Positions 26,277 to 49,190 of a stretch of 64,000 nt of DNA are shown in pieces. The stretch is taken from positions 19,965,908 through 20,029,907 of the forward strand of contig NC_092033.1 in NCBI RefSeq assembly GCF_042242105.1, in the 5' to 3' direction. Origin of the DNA: Pempheris klunzingeri. Its lineage: Eukaryota; Chordata; Actinopteri; Acropomatiformes; Pempheridae. Under the pieces are notes generated by a model. That model worked only from the letters and a program-made list of their open reading frames with translations. It was not told the origin of the DNA and did not search any database. Made by a program: the position numbers and the translations under genes. Positions within the stretch are counted from its first letter, which is position 1. Each line of letters begins with the position of its first letter.

Positions 26277-26789
26277 AAGGTGCAGTCTGTAGGATTTAGC
26301 GATGAGGCTGCAGATTGAAACCAAATTAATACCTCTCACCTTACCCCATTAATTAGAAGAAACTAATGAGTTTCTCTTTTAATGAGTTTAGTCTAGACCT
26401 GCTCTTTTATCAAGTGTCTTAAGATAACATTTGTTTTGAACTGGTGCGACATAAATTAAGTTTGTTTGTTGTTGTTTGTTTGATAAATCACAAGTCTGAT
26501 CCTCCGGCAACCCACCAGCAACCACTTAGTCGTCTTCTTCTTCCAGCTGGTGTGTTTGTGCCACTAAACTCAAGCTGCTATATCAAAGTAAAAACGCTGA
26601 AGGCCCAATTTGGCCTTTCTGCACTCCTGTAGAAACATAGTGGAGCAACACGAGGAAGAGGCTCATTCTAAGCTAAAGACACCACAATGACCCTTACTTT
26701 CAGCTGATTATTAACTGCTGAAAACACAATGATGATTATTATATTCCATTTCTGCCAATAGATCCCCCTAAATCATACAGACCGCACCT
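26277..26789. mobile_element. piggyBac-like MITE with TTAA target site
   Basis: The terminal inverted repeats start 'aaggtgcagtctgtaggat' and end 'atcatacagaccgcacct'. They are flanked by TTAA on both sides (26273-26276, 26790-26793), the target typical of piggyBac-type elements. It carries a nested dispersed repeat at 26355-26470. It begins about 20 bp after the stop codon of the minus-strand zinc-finger gene, so it is probably transcribed in its 3' UTR. Confidence 0.75.
26355..26470 (+). repeat. dispersed fish repeat nested in MITE
   Basis: Same family as 1-125 ('gagtttagtctagacctgctctttta' and 'ataaattaagtttgtttg'). It interrupts the MITE at 26277-26789. Confidence 0.5.
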
Positions 26790-26811
26790 TTAAAAATGTG
26801 GACAGATGGTT

Positions 26812-29800
26812 TTACCGGTTAAAAGGTAAAGGCTTCAGCTCTGGAGGGTTTGACTTGGTGATCTCCTTCCTTCTTGTAGTGGTCACTCGCTTCTGTAAAT
26901 TTATCACCTGAATCTTCATGGTTGGTTTGCGTTTGCGCCCGCTTGTGCGGACCTTTGGGAGGGGAATGACTTTACTGTCCAGTTGAGGGGCTGTACCTTC
27001 AGGCTCAGAGGTAGGGCACTCGATTCTCTGTACTTCCACATTCCCTGCATCACGATCAACATAATCACGTGCCTGCACCGGGCTGGTGGGTTCAGCAAGT
27101 GCAACAGTAGCCTTGCTGACATTTTCATCACTCGTAACAGCCTCTTGCACATCATCACAGCTCTCTGGAGGCTTGTTAGCGTCGTGGTTATCAGTGTGAG
27201 TTTTCAGGTGCTTTGCAAGTGCTAGCTCCCAGTTAAATTTCTTGTTGCACTGATGGCAGTTGTAACCACTGTCTACCATGTGTGCTTGCTTGTGCTCTGT
27301 GCGAGCTGACAAGGAGTGGAAGGTCTCCCCACAGATAACGCAGTCATACTTGCGTCCAGTTTTGTGAGTGTGTCTGTGCCGGTCAAGGGACTGCCTGAAA
27401 GAGAAGCAGCGGCCACAATCACTGCACCGGTGGGGGCGTTCACCTGTGTGAATAACCCTGTGGGCAGTTAGCGAAGAGGCAAACTTAAATTTCTTGTTGC
27501 AGTCTGGGCAATCATGAGGTCCCACAGAGACTTTGTATTGTAAGGCAGATATGTTGTCCTTGTTAACCTCTGGAACAATGATGTTTACCAAAGCTTTTTC
27601 TTTTGTTTCTTCCTTTGCTGCTTCATCTACTTCTTCCTCCCTGGTTGTCTCATCAGGAAGCAGTACCAGTGAACCTCCAGCCACTGTGTGACTATCTGCT
27701 CCTTCAAAGGCGTTTTCTCCTATCACCGCCTCAATGTCGCTGCTTGTGCCTAATTCAACCTCTGCATAATCTGTCACTGTAATTATTTCAACTGCTATAT
27801 CATCTACGAATGTTACAGTGTGTGTGTCATCACTGAGGCCTTGCAGTGGATCTGATTGGTTGGGTTGCTTTGTAGGTTTTGCCACTCTGCTAGGGGGGAC
27901 TGCAGAGAGGGAGGAGCGGATGCTGTCACCCATGCTAGATGGTGGGACTGCACAAAGAAAGACAATGACAGTTATTTCCATAGAGGCCTGTCTTCAACAA
28001 TGAAAAGCACACACAATATATATGGTTATAGGATGACTTACCGTGTTGCTCTAAATGTCCAAGATATTTGTGGTACTGGAGCAAATTTTTCAGGTCTGTA
28101 GGCTCACAGACTGAATGCACACAATCGTCCAACACCGAGCATTCGGCTCCAAGCCAGCAAACAGTCTGTGGGAAAAATACACAATATAATCAAAAGCTCT
28201 AAACTTCAAAAATAGGATACCAAGAAATCAGATTTGCAGAACAAACACCTGAAGATGTTACAAGCCACTAATGTGCAATGACGGTATGTCTGTTTCACTT
28301 TGATTTTATAATTGGATTGTAAGCACACTGCTGTGCTCTCCTCCTCCATCATCAACTCAAAACCGTTGGAGCTTTTACTTGTGCACTTGATTAGCTCAGC
28401 CTTGAGAGATCTCACCAGTTGGTAAACTGTCATTCATTACTGAACTACAGCCCATTATATTACTACTTCCCTACTTTTGCCATTAACTGCTGGTGAAACT
28501 ATTGGTATCTCAATGGATACAATGTTGTTTGATATCATGGATAAATAGTGTACAGGGGTTTGTGATAGAAGTTTTACACTGTTCTGGAAAGACTAGAATC
28601 AATTTTTTACTTGGCTAAACCCCTTTTATGTGCTATGTGTGCCATTTCAGTCTCTTTGGTATTGCCACAGTAAGCCTGTAGGTAAAGTTGTGTCTTGACT
28701 AGTGGCACATTTTGATTCTGAAAGCTATGCCGTTCTACCTGTAATGCAAAGTTAATTTGTTCCCCTGTTGTTGGAACCCAGCAGAATATGTATGGTATAA
28801 AAGCAGCACGGTAGTTTAGGTCATTCTTTTTTGTCAAAACAATTAAAAAAGAAATACACCTCACCTGCTCAAGGTCAGGAACCGGCAACAGCTGAGCCAG
28901 CCGAAAAAGGAACTCTGAAAACAGAGTCTGCAAATCACTATCATACTGAGGTCCATACTCAGCTGGGAAGACCTCCTGTGAAAGACAGAAAGAGACTGAC
29001 AAAAATGTGTCCAACCTGACAGTCAGCTATCTCTGCAGCTACTTAAAAATGCCACACATAAGGTTGTCTTTGTTTTATTCAGCAGACTATCACAAAAGTG
29101 TTTCCAAGCTACAATCCACAACCAGCTCAATGTGTCACTCTGAGGGGAGTAAATGATCTAAAAGGTTCCTTTAATTTCTTCCCAATGCTGAGGTCACCGT
29201 ACCAAGACAACAATCTCTGGCATACTGAATTGTGATATAGCCTTTGATTTCCTCAAAGATTTAGGACATCCTCTGTATGTGTCATTGGTTTGTCTCTTTG
29301 TCTCTTGAGTTGGTCATTCTGGCTCGACAAACAATGTTCTATTAATCACTTAACTAGGTAAATTTATCAGAAAAATGTGTTCAAATCCAAAGAGGTGAGG
29401 TCAGACAGTGACTGCTGACCCTAACAGTCAGTTGGATTTGGCTCCACAGATATGCAAGTGATACTGCCTCACCAAGAAAAAGCCTCGTCTCTCTTCTGGA
29501 TCTTTGAGCAGAGTATGGATTAACTCAAGAAAGTTAACTACCATTTCCTCCTCTTCTGATTCTTTCTGCAATATGGACATATGACAAAACACACATATGA
29601 TAAGTTCACTACTGAACAGCAGACTGGTGCCTTTTGGCTCAGCCAATAACACAATATGCTTACAATAAAAACATAGTGATCCAAGAGGCAGAAATAAATA
29701 CACTTTCACCTACTTGGGTGGGCTGGCGTGGTTTAATCTTGTCCAGATGAGACAAGATGAAGTCAGGTTCCACGAGCTGTTCAGTTCGGCACAACTCCAG

Positions 29801-30820
29801 AATATACTGAAGAGAGGGAGAAAAGCATTGCACCAAAATACTCATGTTAACACATCATTACTCATTATCATTGCCTCCATCTTCAAAAACTAAATATTAG
29901 GAATGCCTAGTGGGAATGCGTTGTGTCCTCCACCGGTACCCACCCTAGCTCTTAATCCATGGTTCAGTTGTGTCCTGTGCTTGTACATTAGCAGCTCTGG
30001 GACCATGTCCATCACCAAAGAGACAAACTCTGCCACTTTCCAGTAGTTCATGACATCTTGTGTCTTCACAACCTGCCACATGGATGCCGCCATCAGCTGG
30101 AGTGGAGGGACCAGGAGGCGCAGCGATGCCAGAGGTAGGGGCTCACCTGAAAATTGGATGAGCACTCACACGGAGAGTGAAGGCAGTTCACTTATCTGTC
30201 CCATGTATCCCAGTTCAATTAGTGTCATAGGATGTCTGTCTACATGGGAAAAATCACATGTCGAGTCTGTGATCGGCACGTTGGACGGTACCATGGCGTG
30301 GGCTGGGGGCAAGCTGAGGCTGTTATTTACAGACCTGTTCCTCAAGTCATCCTGGGACTAATTTTGTTAAGTAAATGTTACATGAAACAAGCATGTTGCC
30401 TATCTCCTTTTCTCGGTCAGAGGGAGGATCTTGCTTGAGGAGCACTTTTGCTTATTAGCTCCAGGAATAGCGATGTGTTTGAATGCAACTTTGCTACAAA
30501 CACTGAGTGCTTATTCAGTGACAGCAGTGTTGCTCATACCCAGCTGGCAGTATTTTTGCCACGTTTGAATAGTGTACATACTCACTTACATCCATCTAAC
30601 AATATGTCTGCAAAAGGATTTGCGACGCATGACGAACACATTACTATCCGAAAAGAAGCCAATGCACCAGCTTACTGAGCTAATTTAGCAAGAGTTGAAG
30701 GACAAGTCAACGTGAGCTGAACTGTCGCCAACTCTCATGTTTCCAAAAAGTGTTTTATACTGTTCTCTGTTTCCCCGCAAACAAACCTTTGGAACTGGCC
30801 GTGAAGACAACTGAGTCCAT
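26812..30820 (-). CDS. TIN2-type TRFH domain + C2H2 zinc-finger protein, second gene
   Basis: Seven exons fit in phase on the minus strand: 30820-30787, 30146-29944, 29806-29714, 29565-29473, 28975-28865, 28165-28042 and 27947-26812, giving 597 residues. Exons 2, 3, 5 and 6 have exactly the same lengths as in the gene at 5132-9871 (203, 93, 111, 124); exon 4 is 93 against 96. Residues 1-220 form the TIN2-like TRFH part (for example SMWQVVKTQDV and EVFPAEYGPQYDSD). The last exon has a long acidic region, only four C2H2 fingers at about residues 364-495, and a basic Ser/Arg/Lys tail (SGRKRKPTMK). It lacks the degenerate first finger found in its relatives. A second phase-compatible zinc-finger exon lies downstream at 25196-23929. 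It is divergent from SELENOO and probably shares its promoter. Nuclear DNA-associated function is inferred. Confidence 0.85.
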
Positions 30821-31041
30821 CTTCTCTCACTGCGGCGTTTGGTTAGCTGTGGTTAGCTGCTGTTAGCCGGCTAGCTAGCTGCCCTGCTACGACCGACTAC
30901 AATTAGCTTCGTGGCTATAAGGGCGGCACTGAGGTAACGACCCAGATTAAACTAGAAAACGCCTCTCCTGAGTAAGGGAAGCACTCATTTTAAACGAACA
31001 GACAGTGAAAACAAGCATGTACATAGTGCAGTTGATTTATT
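30821..31041. promoter_or_regulatory. short head-to-head promoter region (TRFH-ZNF / SELENOO)
   Basis: Only about 220-575 bp separate the start codons of the minus-strand TRFH-zinc-finger gene (30820) and SELENOO (31042 or 31395). No repeats are seen, and GC-rich words such as 'ccggctagctagctg' occur. A bidirectional promoter is inferred from the spacing. Confidence 0.5.
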
Positions 31042-31394
31042 ATGGGTGGCGTCTTCTTCTCCCTGTATATTTCACGGCAGGTGACATTTTCCTTGTTGCT
31101 ACCGCCACCTGCTGGAGACTCAGCCCTCAACAAGTGGAGCAACGCTGTACTGCCCCGGGGCTTCAAAACAGTAAGAGCCATACACAGCTACACTTTTCAT
31201 CTGTGTTCGGTGTCTTCTATGTTTTTGGCGGAGTGTTCTTTTTTTTGTTGGCATGATAATCATGAAGTTAATGTGTGTTTCATTTCTTCCCACTTGCTCA
31301 GGTTAACACTGACTCACCCCGCAGGAGCCTGCCCCCCGGAGCCCCGACACTTACAACTGGATTACATCGTCATCATCATCGAAGTCTGGTCTTC

Positions 31395-42711
<11,317 letters not shown>

Positions 42712-43304
42712 AAACACCTGGAAGGGTGCAGGACAGAGGTCTGTTTCCACTGGTGGACCACATGGGTTTCAGAATGAGATGTGGGTTGTCAGTACTGTCA
42801 CTACTTGTACAGTTGTAGCTGTCCACTTTCACCTCAGACTTTCTTTCCTGCTTCCTGAAGGGGAGTTGTTATATAACCCAGTGTGTTCCCGTGTTCATCA
42901 GTTTGTCCACTGATTAACGTTTGTGTGACCATAATGTTTTTATTGCAGTGTTTAAAGGTGTTAAAAAATAATACCGCATCACAGTAAAAATATGCTAAAT
43001 TACCAAGTACAGTTAAATTGGTTACAGTTTTCCTAAAGCTGAATTTGACTGAACGGTCACCCCTACTACAAGCCAGTGAATTTGCTGATGAAGTATGATG
43101 GCTCAGATAACCAGTCACAGAATGACCTGCCTGGGTCTGACACACCAGGAACATACTGACATCAATTATTTACAGACATAGACTTATGAGGTCAAAGTTT
43201 CAATATTCACAAATATGAGCAAATAAAATGTTTATCATTAGTGTTTTAAATCTACTGTAGATAGAATACACAGAGTGGTTGGTGGCATTTTGTTCCTAAA
43301 TAAA
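42712..43304 (+). other. SELENOO 3' UTR
   Basis: Untranslated sequence with AATAAA at 43222-43227 and 43299-43304. The selenocysteine model needs a SECIS stem-loop here. I looked for RTGA...AA...GA patterns and found only a weak candidate at 43093-43125 with a five-pair stem, which is too short for a normal SECIS. Confidence 0.5.
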
Positions 43305-43361
43305 AGATCCTGTGTATTCATTAACTGTGATGGTTTTATGTGTATGTTCATAAGCATATAT

Positions 43362-43640
43362 ACACTGCTCCAAAAAATTAGTAGTTACATTAGTCATCAC
43401 AATATAACACCAAATCACTTAAATTTCAGGAATATCAATCTGTCCAGTCAGGAAACAAGAGCTAACAATATGAATCCGTTTCACCTGTTTTGGTGCAAAT
43501 GAAAGTGACAACAGTAAGATGACCTCCAAAGGTAATGGTTTTGCAGGTGGTGGCCACAATTGCTCTCCCCTTATCCTTCCTGACTGATTTTTAGTGTCCT
43601 TGTCACTACTGGTAACATGAGGCAGAAGCAAGCCAGAGGA
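43362..43640 (+). mobile_element. DNA transposon terminal fragment
   Basis: It starts 'atacactgctccaaaaaatt', like the end of a common Tc1/mariner-type fish element, and follows that element through 'tttcacctgttttggtgcaaat' to 'ggtaacatgaggcagaagc'. It then stops, replaced by the minisatellite. Confidence 0.55.
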
Positions 43641-44215
43641 CCAGATCCGCAGCTGCCAACCACTGCTGGCCATCCACTGCCAGCCAGAGGACTAGTCCCT
43701 CCACATTCAACCAGAAGACCACTTGGTCCACAGCCAGCCAGAGGTCCGGGCAGTCCAATTCCAGCCAGTGGACCAGACCAGTGACAGCCAACCACAGCAG
43801 GCTGTCCACGACCAGCCAGAGGACCAGGCCACCCACAGTCAGCCAGACAACGATACTTGTTGCAGTCAACCACGACAGGCCATCCACAGCCAGCCAGTGG
43901 ACTAGGTTGTCCACAGCCAGCCTGAGGACCAGACCCACAGCTGCCAACAACAGCAGGCCGTCCACATCCAGCCAAAGGAAAAGACCTTTCTTAGCTAATG
44001 ACAGCAGGCCATCCACAGCCAGCCAGAGTACCAGACTCAAAGCAGTCAACCAAAGCAGGCCGTCTACAGCCAGTCAAACAACCAGGCCATCTACAGCCAG
44101 CCAGAGAACAAGATCGTTGATAGCCAACCGCAGCAGAAGGTTAACACCAAGCCAGAGGACCAGAGCCACAGCTGCCAACCACTGCTAGCCAACCACTGCC
44201 AGCCATAGGACCAAT
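43640..44215 (+). repeat. minisatellite, unit about 33 bp
   Basis: Variable copies of 'ccacagccagccagaggaccag' and related words, with periods near 33 bp. The period is a multiple of three, so long open frames with repeats such as HSQPEDQA appear on both strands. These are probably not genes. Confidence 0.8.
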
Positions 44216-44234
44216 CCATCCATGTTCAGCCAGA

Positions 44235-46140
44235 AGACCATCAATCAATCAATCTTTATTAATAGAGCGCCAATTCATAACAGCGTTATCTCAAGACACT
44301 TTACATAAAGAGCAGGTCTAGACCAAACTCTTTAATTAGAGAGAGACCCAACGATTCAGGAATTCAAAATTAAGGATTCAAGAATCCCCACATGAGCAGC
44401 ATCAGATGTTATATTGAGCAACAGTGGCAAGGAAAAACTCCCCTTTAACGGGAAGACACCTCAAACAGACCCAGGCTCATTGTGGCCGGCTTCTGTCAGG
44501 GTCCGTGTTGGATGGACGTTTGGGAGAGAGAGAGAGCTCAAACAGCAACCAACATACTAACAGTGACAATAGCACTAGCAATAGGAGTGTGACTAAAAGA
44601 TTAGCAATGTGGTAATGTTGAGAAACATGACGAGTGGCCGACGATCCGCAGCAGTAATTCATGAAGCCAGAGAACCACAGCAGCAGGACCAGGAACAGGA
44701 TCCACAGGAACCTGAGAGATGAGAAAAGCACAGAAAGGCTCCAGGGAAGATGACAAGTTAGTGGCAGACATTAAGCGGACATGAGACATAATGATGGAGA
44801 GGAAGAGGAGGATAGAGGAGGCCAGTGCATCATAGGAGTCCCCCGGCAGTCTGAGCCTATAGCAGCATAACTAGGGGCTGGTCCAAGGCCTGAGCCAGCT
44901 CTTAACTATATGCCTTATCAAAAAGGAAGGTTTTTAGTCTACTCTGAAATGTAGAGAGGGTGTCTGCCCCTCGAACCCAAACTGGAAGGAGATTCCAGAG
45001 GAGGGGAGCCTGTTAGCTGAAAGTTCTGCCTCCTGCACTACTTTTGGAGACTTTGGGAACCACCAGTAGGCCTGCATTCTGGGAGCACAGTGCTCTAGTG
45101 GGGTAGTACGGTACTATGAGTTCTTTAAGATATGATGGAGCCTGACCCTTAAGAACCTTGTATGTGAGGAGAAGGATTTTAAACTCTATTCTGGATTTTG
45201 GTGCCAGTGAAGAGAAGCCAGTACAGGAGAAATATGGTCTCTTCTCTTAGTTCTCGTCACTACACGAGCAGCAGCGTTCTGGACCAGCTGGAGAGTCTTT
45301 AACGATTTATTGGGGCAGCCTGATAATAACGAGTTGCAATAGTCCAACCTAGAAGTGACAAATGCATGGAAATGCACGGAATAATTTTTCTGCATCATTC
45401 ACAGACAAGATGGGCCTGATTTTAGCAATATTACGTAGATGGAAAAGGCAGTTCTGTAAATCTGTTTAATGTGGGAGTTAAAGGACAAATCTTGATCAAA
45501 TAAGACTCCCAGATTCCTCACAGTGGAGCTGGAGCAGTGCCAAAGCTCTTGGCATAGGCCATATAGGCGGTCGCCTAGAGCGCCACCTGCTGGAGGGGCG
45601 CTGCTGCAAGCCCTAAAAAAACCAAACAATTAAAACAAATAAAATAAGATAAATAACAGTAATAATTTGCATCCCCAACTAGCGCCCTTTCCTCGTGCTC
45701 TGTCTGTCTGTTCCTCGTGAAACCTGAACAGGAACTCTCGTTGTATTTCATTATTTTTTATTGTTATTTTATGTTATTTTAGTGTGTGTTTTTGTTTGTG
45801 TGTTAACAATGAATTCTTTAAGGTCTCTCATACGGCTGTTGTCCATTAATGACTGGGGTGGTGTATGCCCGCAGAGGGGTGGGGGCGCCATAATCTCGCC
45901 TAGGGCACCAAAATGGCTAGAGCCGGCTCTGAGTTGGAGGCCAGAGTAATGCCATCCAGAGCAGTTATGTCGGTAGAAAAGCTGTCTCTAAGGTGTTTGG
46001 GGCAAAGCAGAATAACTTCAGTTTTATCTGAATTTAGCAGCAGAAAGTTGCTGCTCATCCAGGACTTTATGTCCTTATGGCAGACTTGAAGTTTAGCCAA
46101 CTGATTGGATTCTCTAGTTTGGTCTAGACCTGCTCTTTAT
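44235..46140 (-). mobile_element. L2-type LINE fragment
   Basis: Minus-strand frames give the end of a LINE reverse transcriptase: SNFLLLNSDKTEV (46050-46000), NLGVLFDQDLSFNSHIKQI (about 45510-45450) and [18 protein letters not shown] with [14 protein letters not shown] (45360-45190). The 3' tail carries 'aaagattgattgattga' at 44247-44265. It is interrupted by the insertion at 45534-45930 and by frameshifts. The dispersed fragments at 1, 20.6 and 26.4 kb are probably 3' ends of this family. Confidence 0.75.
45534..45930. mobile_element. hAT-type insertion nested in LINE
   Basis: A 397-bp insertion flanked by near-identical 8-bp duplications, GAGCTGGA (45526-45533) and GAGTTGGA (45931-45938). 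The ends are imperfect inverted repeats ('gcagtgccaaagctcttgg' and 'ctagagccggctct'). Removing it restores continuity of the surrounding LINE reading. Confidence 0.65.
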
Positions 46141-46146
46141 GTAAAG

Positions 46147-46760
46147 CAGGGGTGTCCAAACTACGGCCCGCGAGCCAACTGCGGCCCATGGTCCAATTTT
46201 CATTGGCCCGCAGGAAATTCTAAAAATGTATTGTAATACGGCCCACACGTGGAAGTTGCGCTGGACTGTATTGTACTTCTTAGTTAGGAGGTGGAGTAAC
46301 TGTCTTGAACGAGGCAGCTTCTCTATAAAATGAGTAATGAAGAAGAAATTAGCTACAGGTGACCCAAAATGGCAGAATTAAGGAAACGTAAGAGAGCAAG
46401 TGAGTGTAGAAAGTTTCAGACGCGGTGTGCGATGAGAGCACAGCTAATAACTAATGAAGATCACTTTTGCATTACGGAGGAGCTGCTTGATCTTAGCAGT
46501 CTAAAGTGCAGTTGGCATGATCGGAGTTAAATGGGAAGAGCTGTGTGGAGGTACGACGGATGGGGCTCTGGGGGGGGGTGCGCGGGGGGGTGCTCTACCA
46601 TTCTGTTTTATCTGTGTTTTATCATCTCCATCCATGGTAGTAAGCTAGCTGTCATCCTTGAAGATGTCTAGGTCTAGCTTATGTTTACCTTTGCTGCCGA
46701 TGCTAGATTTTCCATTAGTAATGTGCATTTCAAATAAAAACACATTCAGTATTCACCTAA
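46147..46760 (+). mobile_element. hAT-like transposon end
   Basis: It begins 'caggggtgtccaaactacgg', a terminus typical of vertebrate hAT elements, and continues with 'atggcagaattaaggaaacg' resembling the start of a degraded hAT transposase frame. The other terminus was not found, so the end coordinate is approximate. Confidence 0.55.
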
Positions 46761-48004
46761 AATTCTGTTCACACTTCACTACAGTGTTGCATTAATTGTT
46801 GTAGCACATTTGACTTATGACAGAATTACTTTACTTACTTATTACTCAGCTCAGTTTTGAAACTTTATGTGAATCTATTTACCACAAGTTGTAAGAGCCT
46901 GCTGTTGCTGCCAGTTCAAAATAGTGAACATTTACATTGCTGAGTGATTGTCGGAAAGTACCTGAACTCTTTCCCTCTTAACTCTCTCTCCTCCTGCCTC
47001 AATGGCTCAAAAATGACTACTGTACAACACCAGATGTTCTATTTGAGCACTTTACAGCTCTCTGTGAGCCATTGTTCTGCTACAGTCTACTCCAACTAGC
47101 AGGACCAGCTGTAGTCTAGTAGCTGATAAACCAAAAGTCTTCAGCTGTAAGGATTGTCAGAATAGTAACAGGGAGACCTCAGAAGCTATATGACATTGAA
47201 ATAAACTCTCTAGTTGATCAATATTCAGCCATAGTAGCCATTTTTGATCCAAACATCTTAATAGCCTTACCCAGTAATTGACCCCAATGTGCTGGACACC
47301 AAGTGCCATCTAAATCTGCTGGACCTGCAGTGCAGCAATTAACAAAAGATGGAAGAAATTAATATCATGTGCAGTATGGAGAACAAGCTTGAGTCGTTCT
47401 CTAACTTTACAATACTTCCTAATGAGGGGTAACGCATGAAGGATATGCTGATATATAATTTTTTCTCATGATCCAGCCCCCTGAACAACCTACCTGACCA
47501 CTTCAAAATCACATCTCTGCCACTGAGCGAACACTGTACTACATTTTCACTAGTAGGGTTAGGTTAATAGTTAACAGTACTAATTTTAATGACCATGTAA
47601 TGTTTTCAGCTAGTATAACAGTGTAAAAGTATTTGTTGGCATATTCATTCTCTCACTCCTTTTTTGTCCCTTCCAGCTGGATCCAAGCAACCGTTTCAAC
47701 CCAAGATGGTCAGACCAGGTGACGAAGCCCCAGAATTAGATGTGGGTCACCCACGCAGATGCAATCACCTTTCCACATATCTCCAGGACTATGAAGTAAG
47801 GTCTCCAATGAGACACTACATTCCTATCAATATGAAGGCAAAAAACTACTCCTGTAATGCGCTTCAGTGATGAAGTTCATTACACTGAAATTTCTAAAAT
47901 GTGTTGCAGTGGTATGTTGGGCTGTGTCATAGATGTAATTATTAATGCTAACCATAACATTACCCAAAAGCTGGCAGCTACAGCTGATTCAAGTTCATGT
48001 TTAT
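46761..48004. other. no gene recognised
   Basis: A stretch without recognised coding sequence or clear repeat structure. A good acceptor at about 47675 (tcccttccag) precedes a 60-codon open frame with HPRRCNHLSTYLQDYEV, which faintly recalls C-terminal tails of retroelement polyproteins. I would not call it a gene. Confidence 0.3.
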
Positions 48005-48250
48005 GCAATGTTCTACAACAGTCCTTGCAGTGGTTTGTTAGGCTCAGCAGATTTGGTCACATTTTCAGTTGACCCATAATAAAGTCATAAAAGAACCAAA
48101 CTTCATGAATGTTTTTTGTGACAAAGAAGTATCTGTTCCAATCACTCTATCAGAGAAAAATCAGAGTTGTAGAAATAACTGGAAACTCAAGAGAGCCGTG
48201 ACATTATGTTCTTTACAAGTGTATGTAAACTTTTGACCACAACTGTATAC
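48005..48250 (-). mobile_element. Tc1-like terminal fragment
   Basis: Read on the minus strand it starts 'cagttgtggtcaaaagttta', a common fish Tc1 terminus, and proceeds through 'gtgacattatgttctttac' (plus strand) and the 'cataataaagtcataaaag' region. Only one end of the element is present. Confidence 0.65.
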
Positions 48251-49190
48251 TACAGGTGAGGAATGAAACAATTATCTGTGTTTTGAGTCATTTTTGGAAA
48301 GCCAGCAGGGCCAGAGTAGAAAATCTCTGTAGATATTCAGCTGGAACATAGAAATCTCTGCTTTCTTTATGCTAAGAATGGTAAGTAATACCACAATTTA
48401 CACAGGACAGACAAAGTTCTGATGATGCATTTGGGTGCTGATACCTGAATGTCCATTTTGATTGTCTCTTGTTCTAATAAGCTTGATTCTGACACTTAGA
48501 GTGTACATATTTGAAAACAGCTGGAACATGGACATCTCTGCTTTTTTCATCCCTACAATGGTAAATAATACAAGTTTACACAGCACAGACAAAGTTCTGA
48601 TGATGTGTTTAGGTGATGACACCTGAATTTTCATCCATATAATGGTAAGTAATACAAGTCTACACAGCAGAGACGAAGTTCTGATGGTGTGTTTGGGTCG
48701 CTCTAATAAGCTTGATTCTGATACTTAAAGTGAACATAGTTGAAAACAGCTGGAACATAGAAATCTCTACTTATTACTGAGAATGGGAAGTAATACAAGT
48801 TGTAGCAGTACAGATGAAAATGAAATAATGAAATTATATTCATATACTGATATTGGGTATTGGGTACTGATATTTAAAAGTCCATTTTCATATTACATAT
48901 GTCACTCTAGTAAGCTTGATTTGGAAACTAGATGTGAATATACTTAACAACTGCTATGAGATGAAACCTCTGCTTGTTTCATCCTTGCAACTGTAAATAT
49001 TTCAAGTTTCGAAAATGGCCGGGACCTTGAAACTTTTGCTCTGTTTATACTTAGAATGGTAAATATTGCAAGTTTACATAGCACAGAGGACGTTATGATG
49101 CTGTGTTTTGGTGCTGATACCTGAATGTCTGTTTTAGTCGTCTCTTGGCCTAATAAGCTTGTTTAAGACACTTGATGTGAAAACACTCAA
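48251..49190 (+). repeat. degenerate tandem repeat, about 180-270 bp period
   Basis: Diverged repeats are marked by 'ggaacatagaaatctctgc' (48343, 48527, 48750 and, weaker, 49020) and 'cacagacaaagttctgatgatg'. They lie directly left of the satellite region and share short words with it, such as 'taagcttgattctgacact'. It may be an old or related satellite. Confidence 0.6.

Noticed and set aside
27948-27981. ATG at 27981 as start of the four-finger protein
   Set aside because: It is intronic; a good acceptor lies at 27948 and the phase matches the TRFH exons.
43093-43125. Candidate SECIS (ATGA ... AA ... TGA)
   Set aside because: Only a five-pair stem with one wobble, and the GA is not next to the stem. 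Too weak to report as a SECIS.
43723-44188. Gln/Pro-rich open frames
   Set aside because: They come from a 33-bp minisatellite whose period keeps all frames open.
47664-47870. Possible small gene after a good acceptor
   Set aside because: No donor exon, no conserved domain, and a faint likeness to retroelement tails only.
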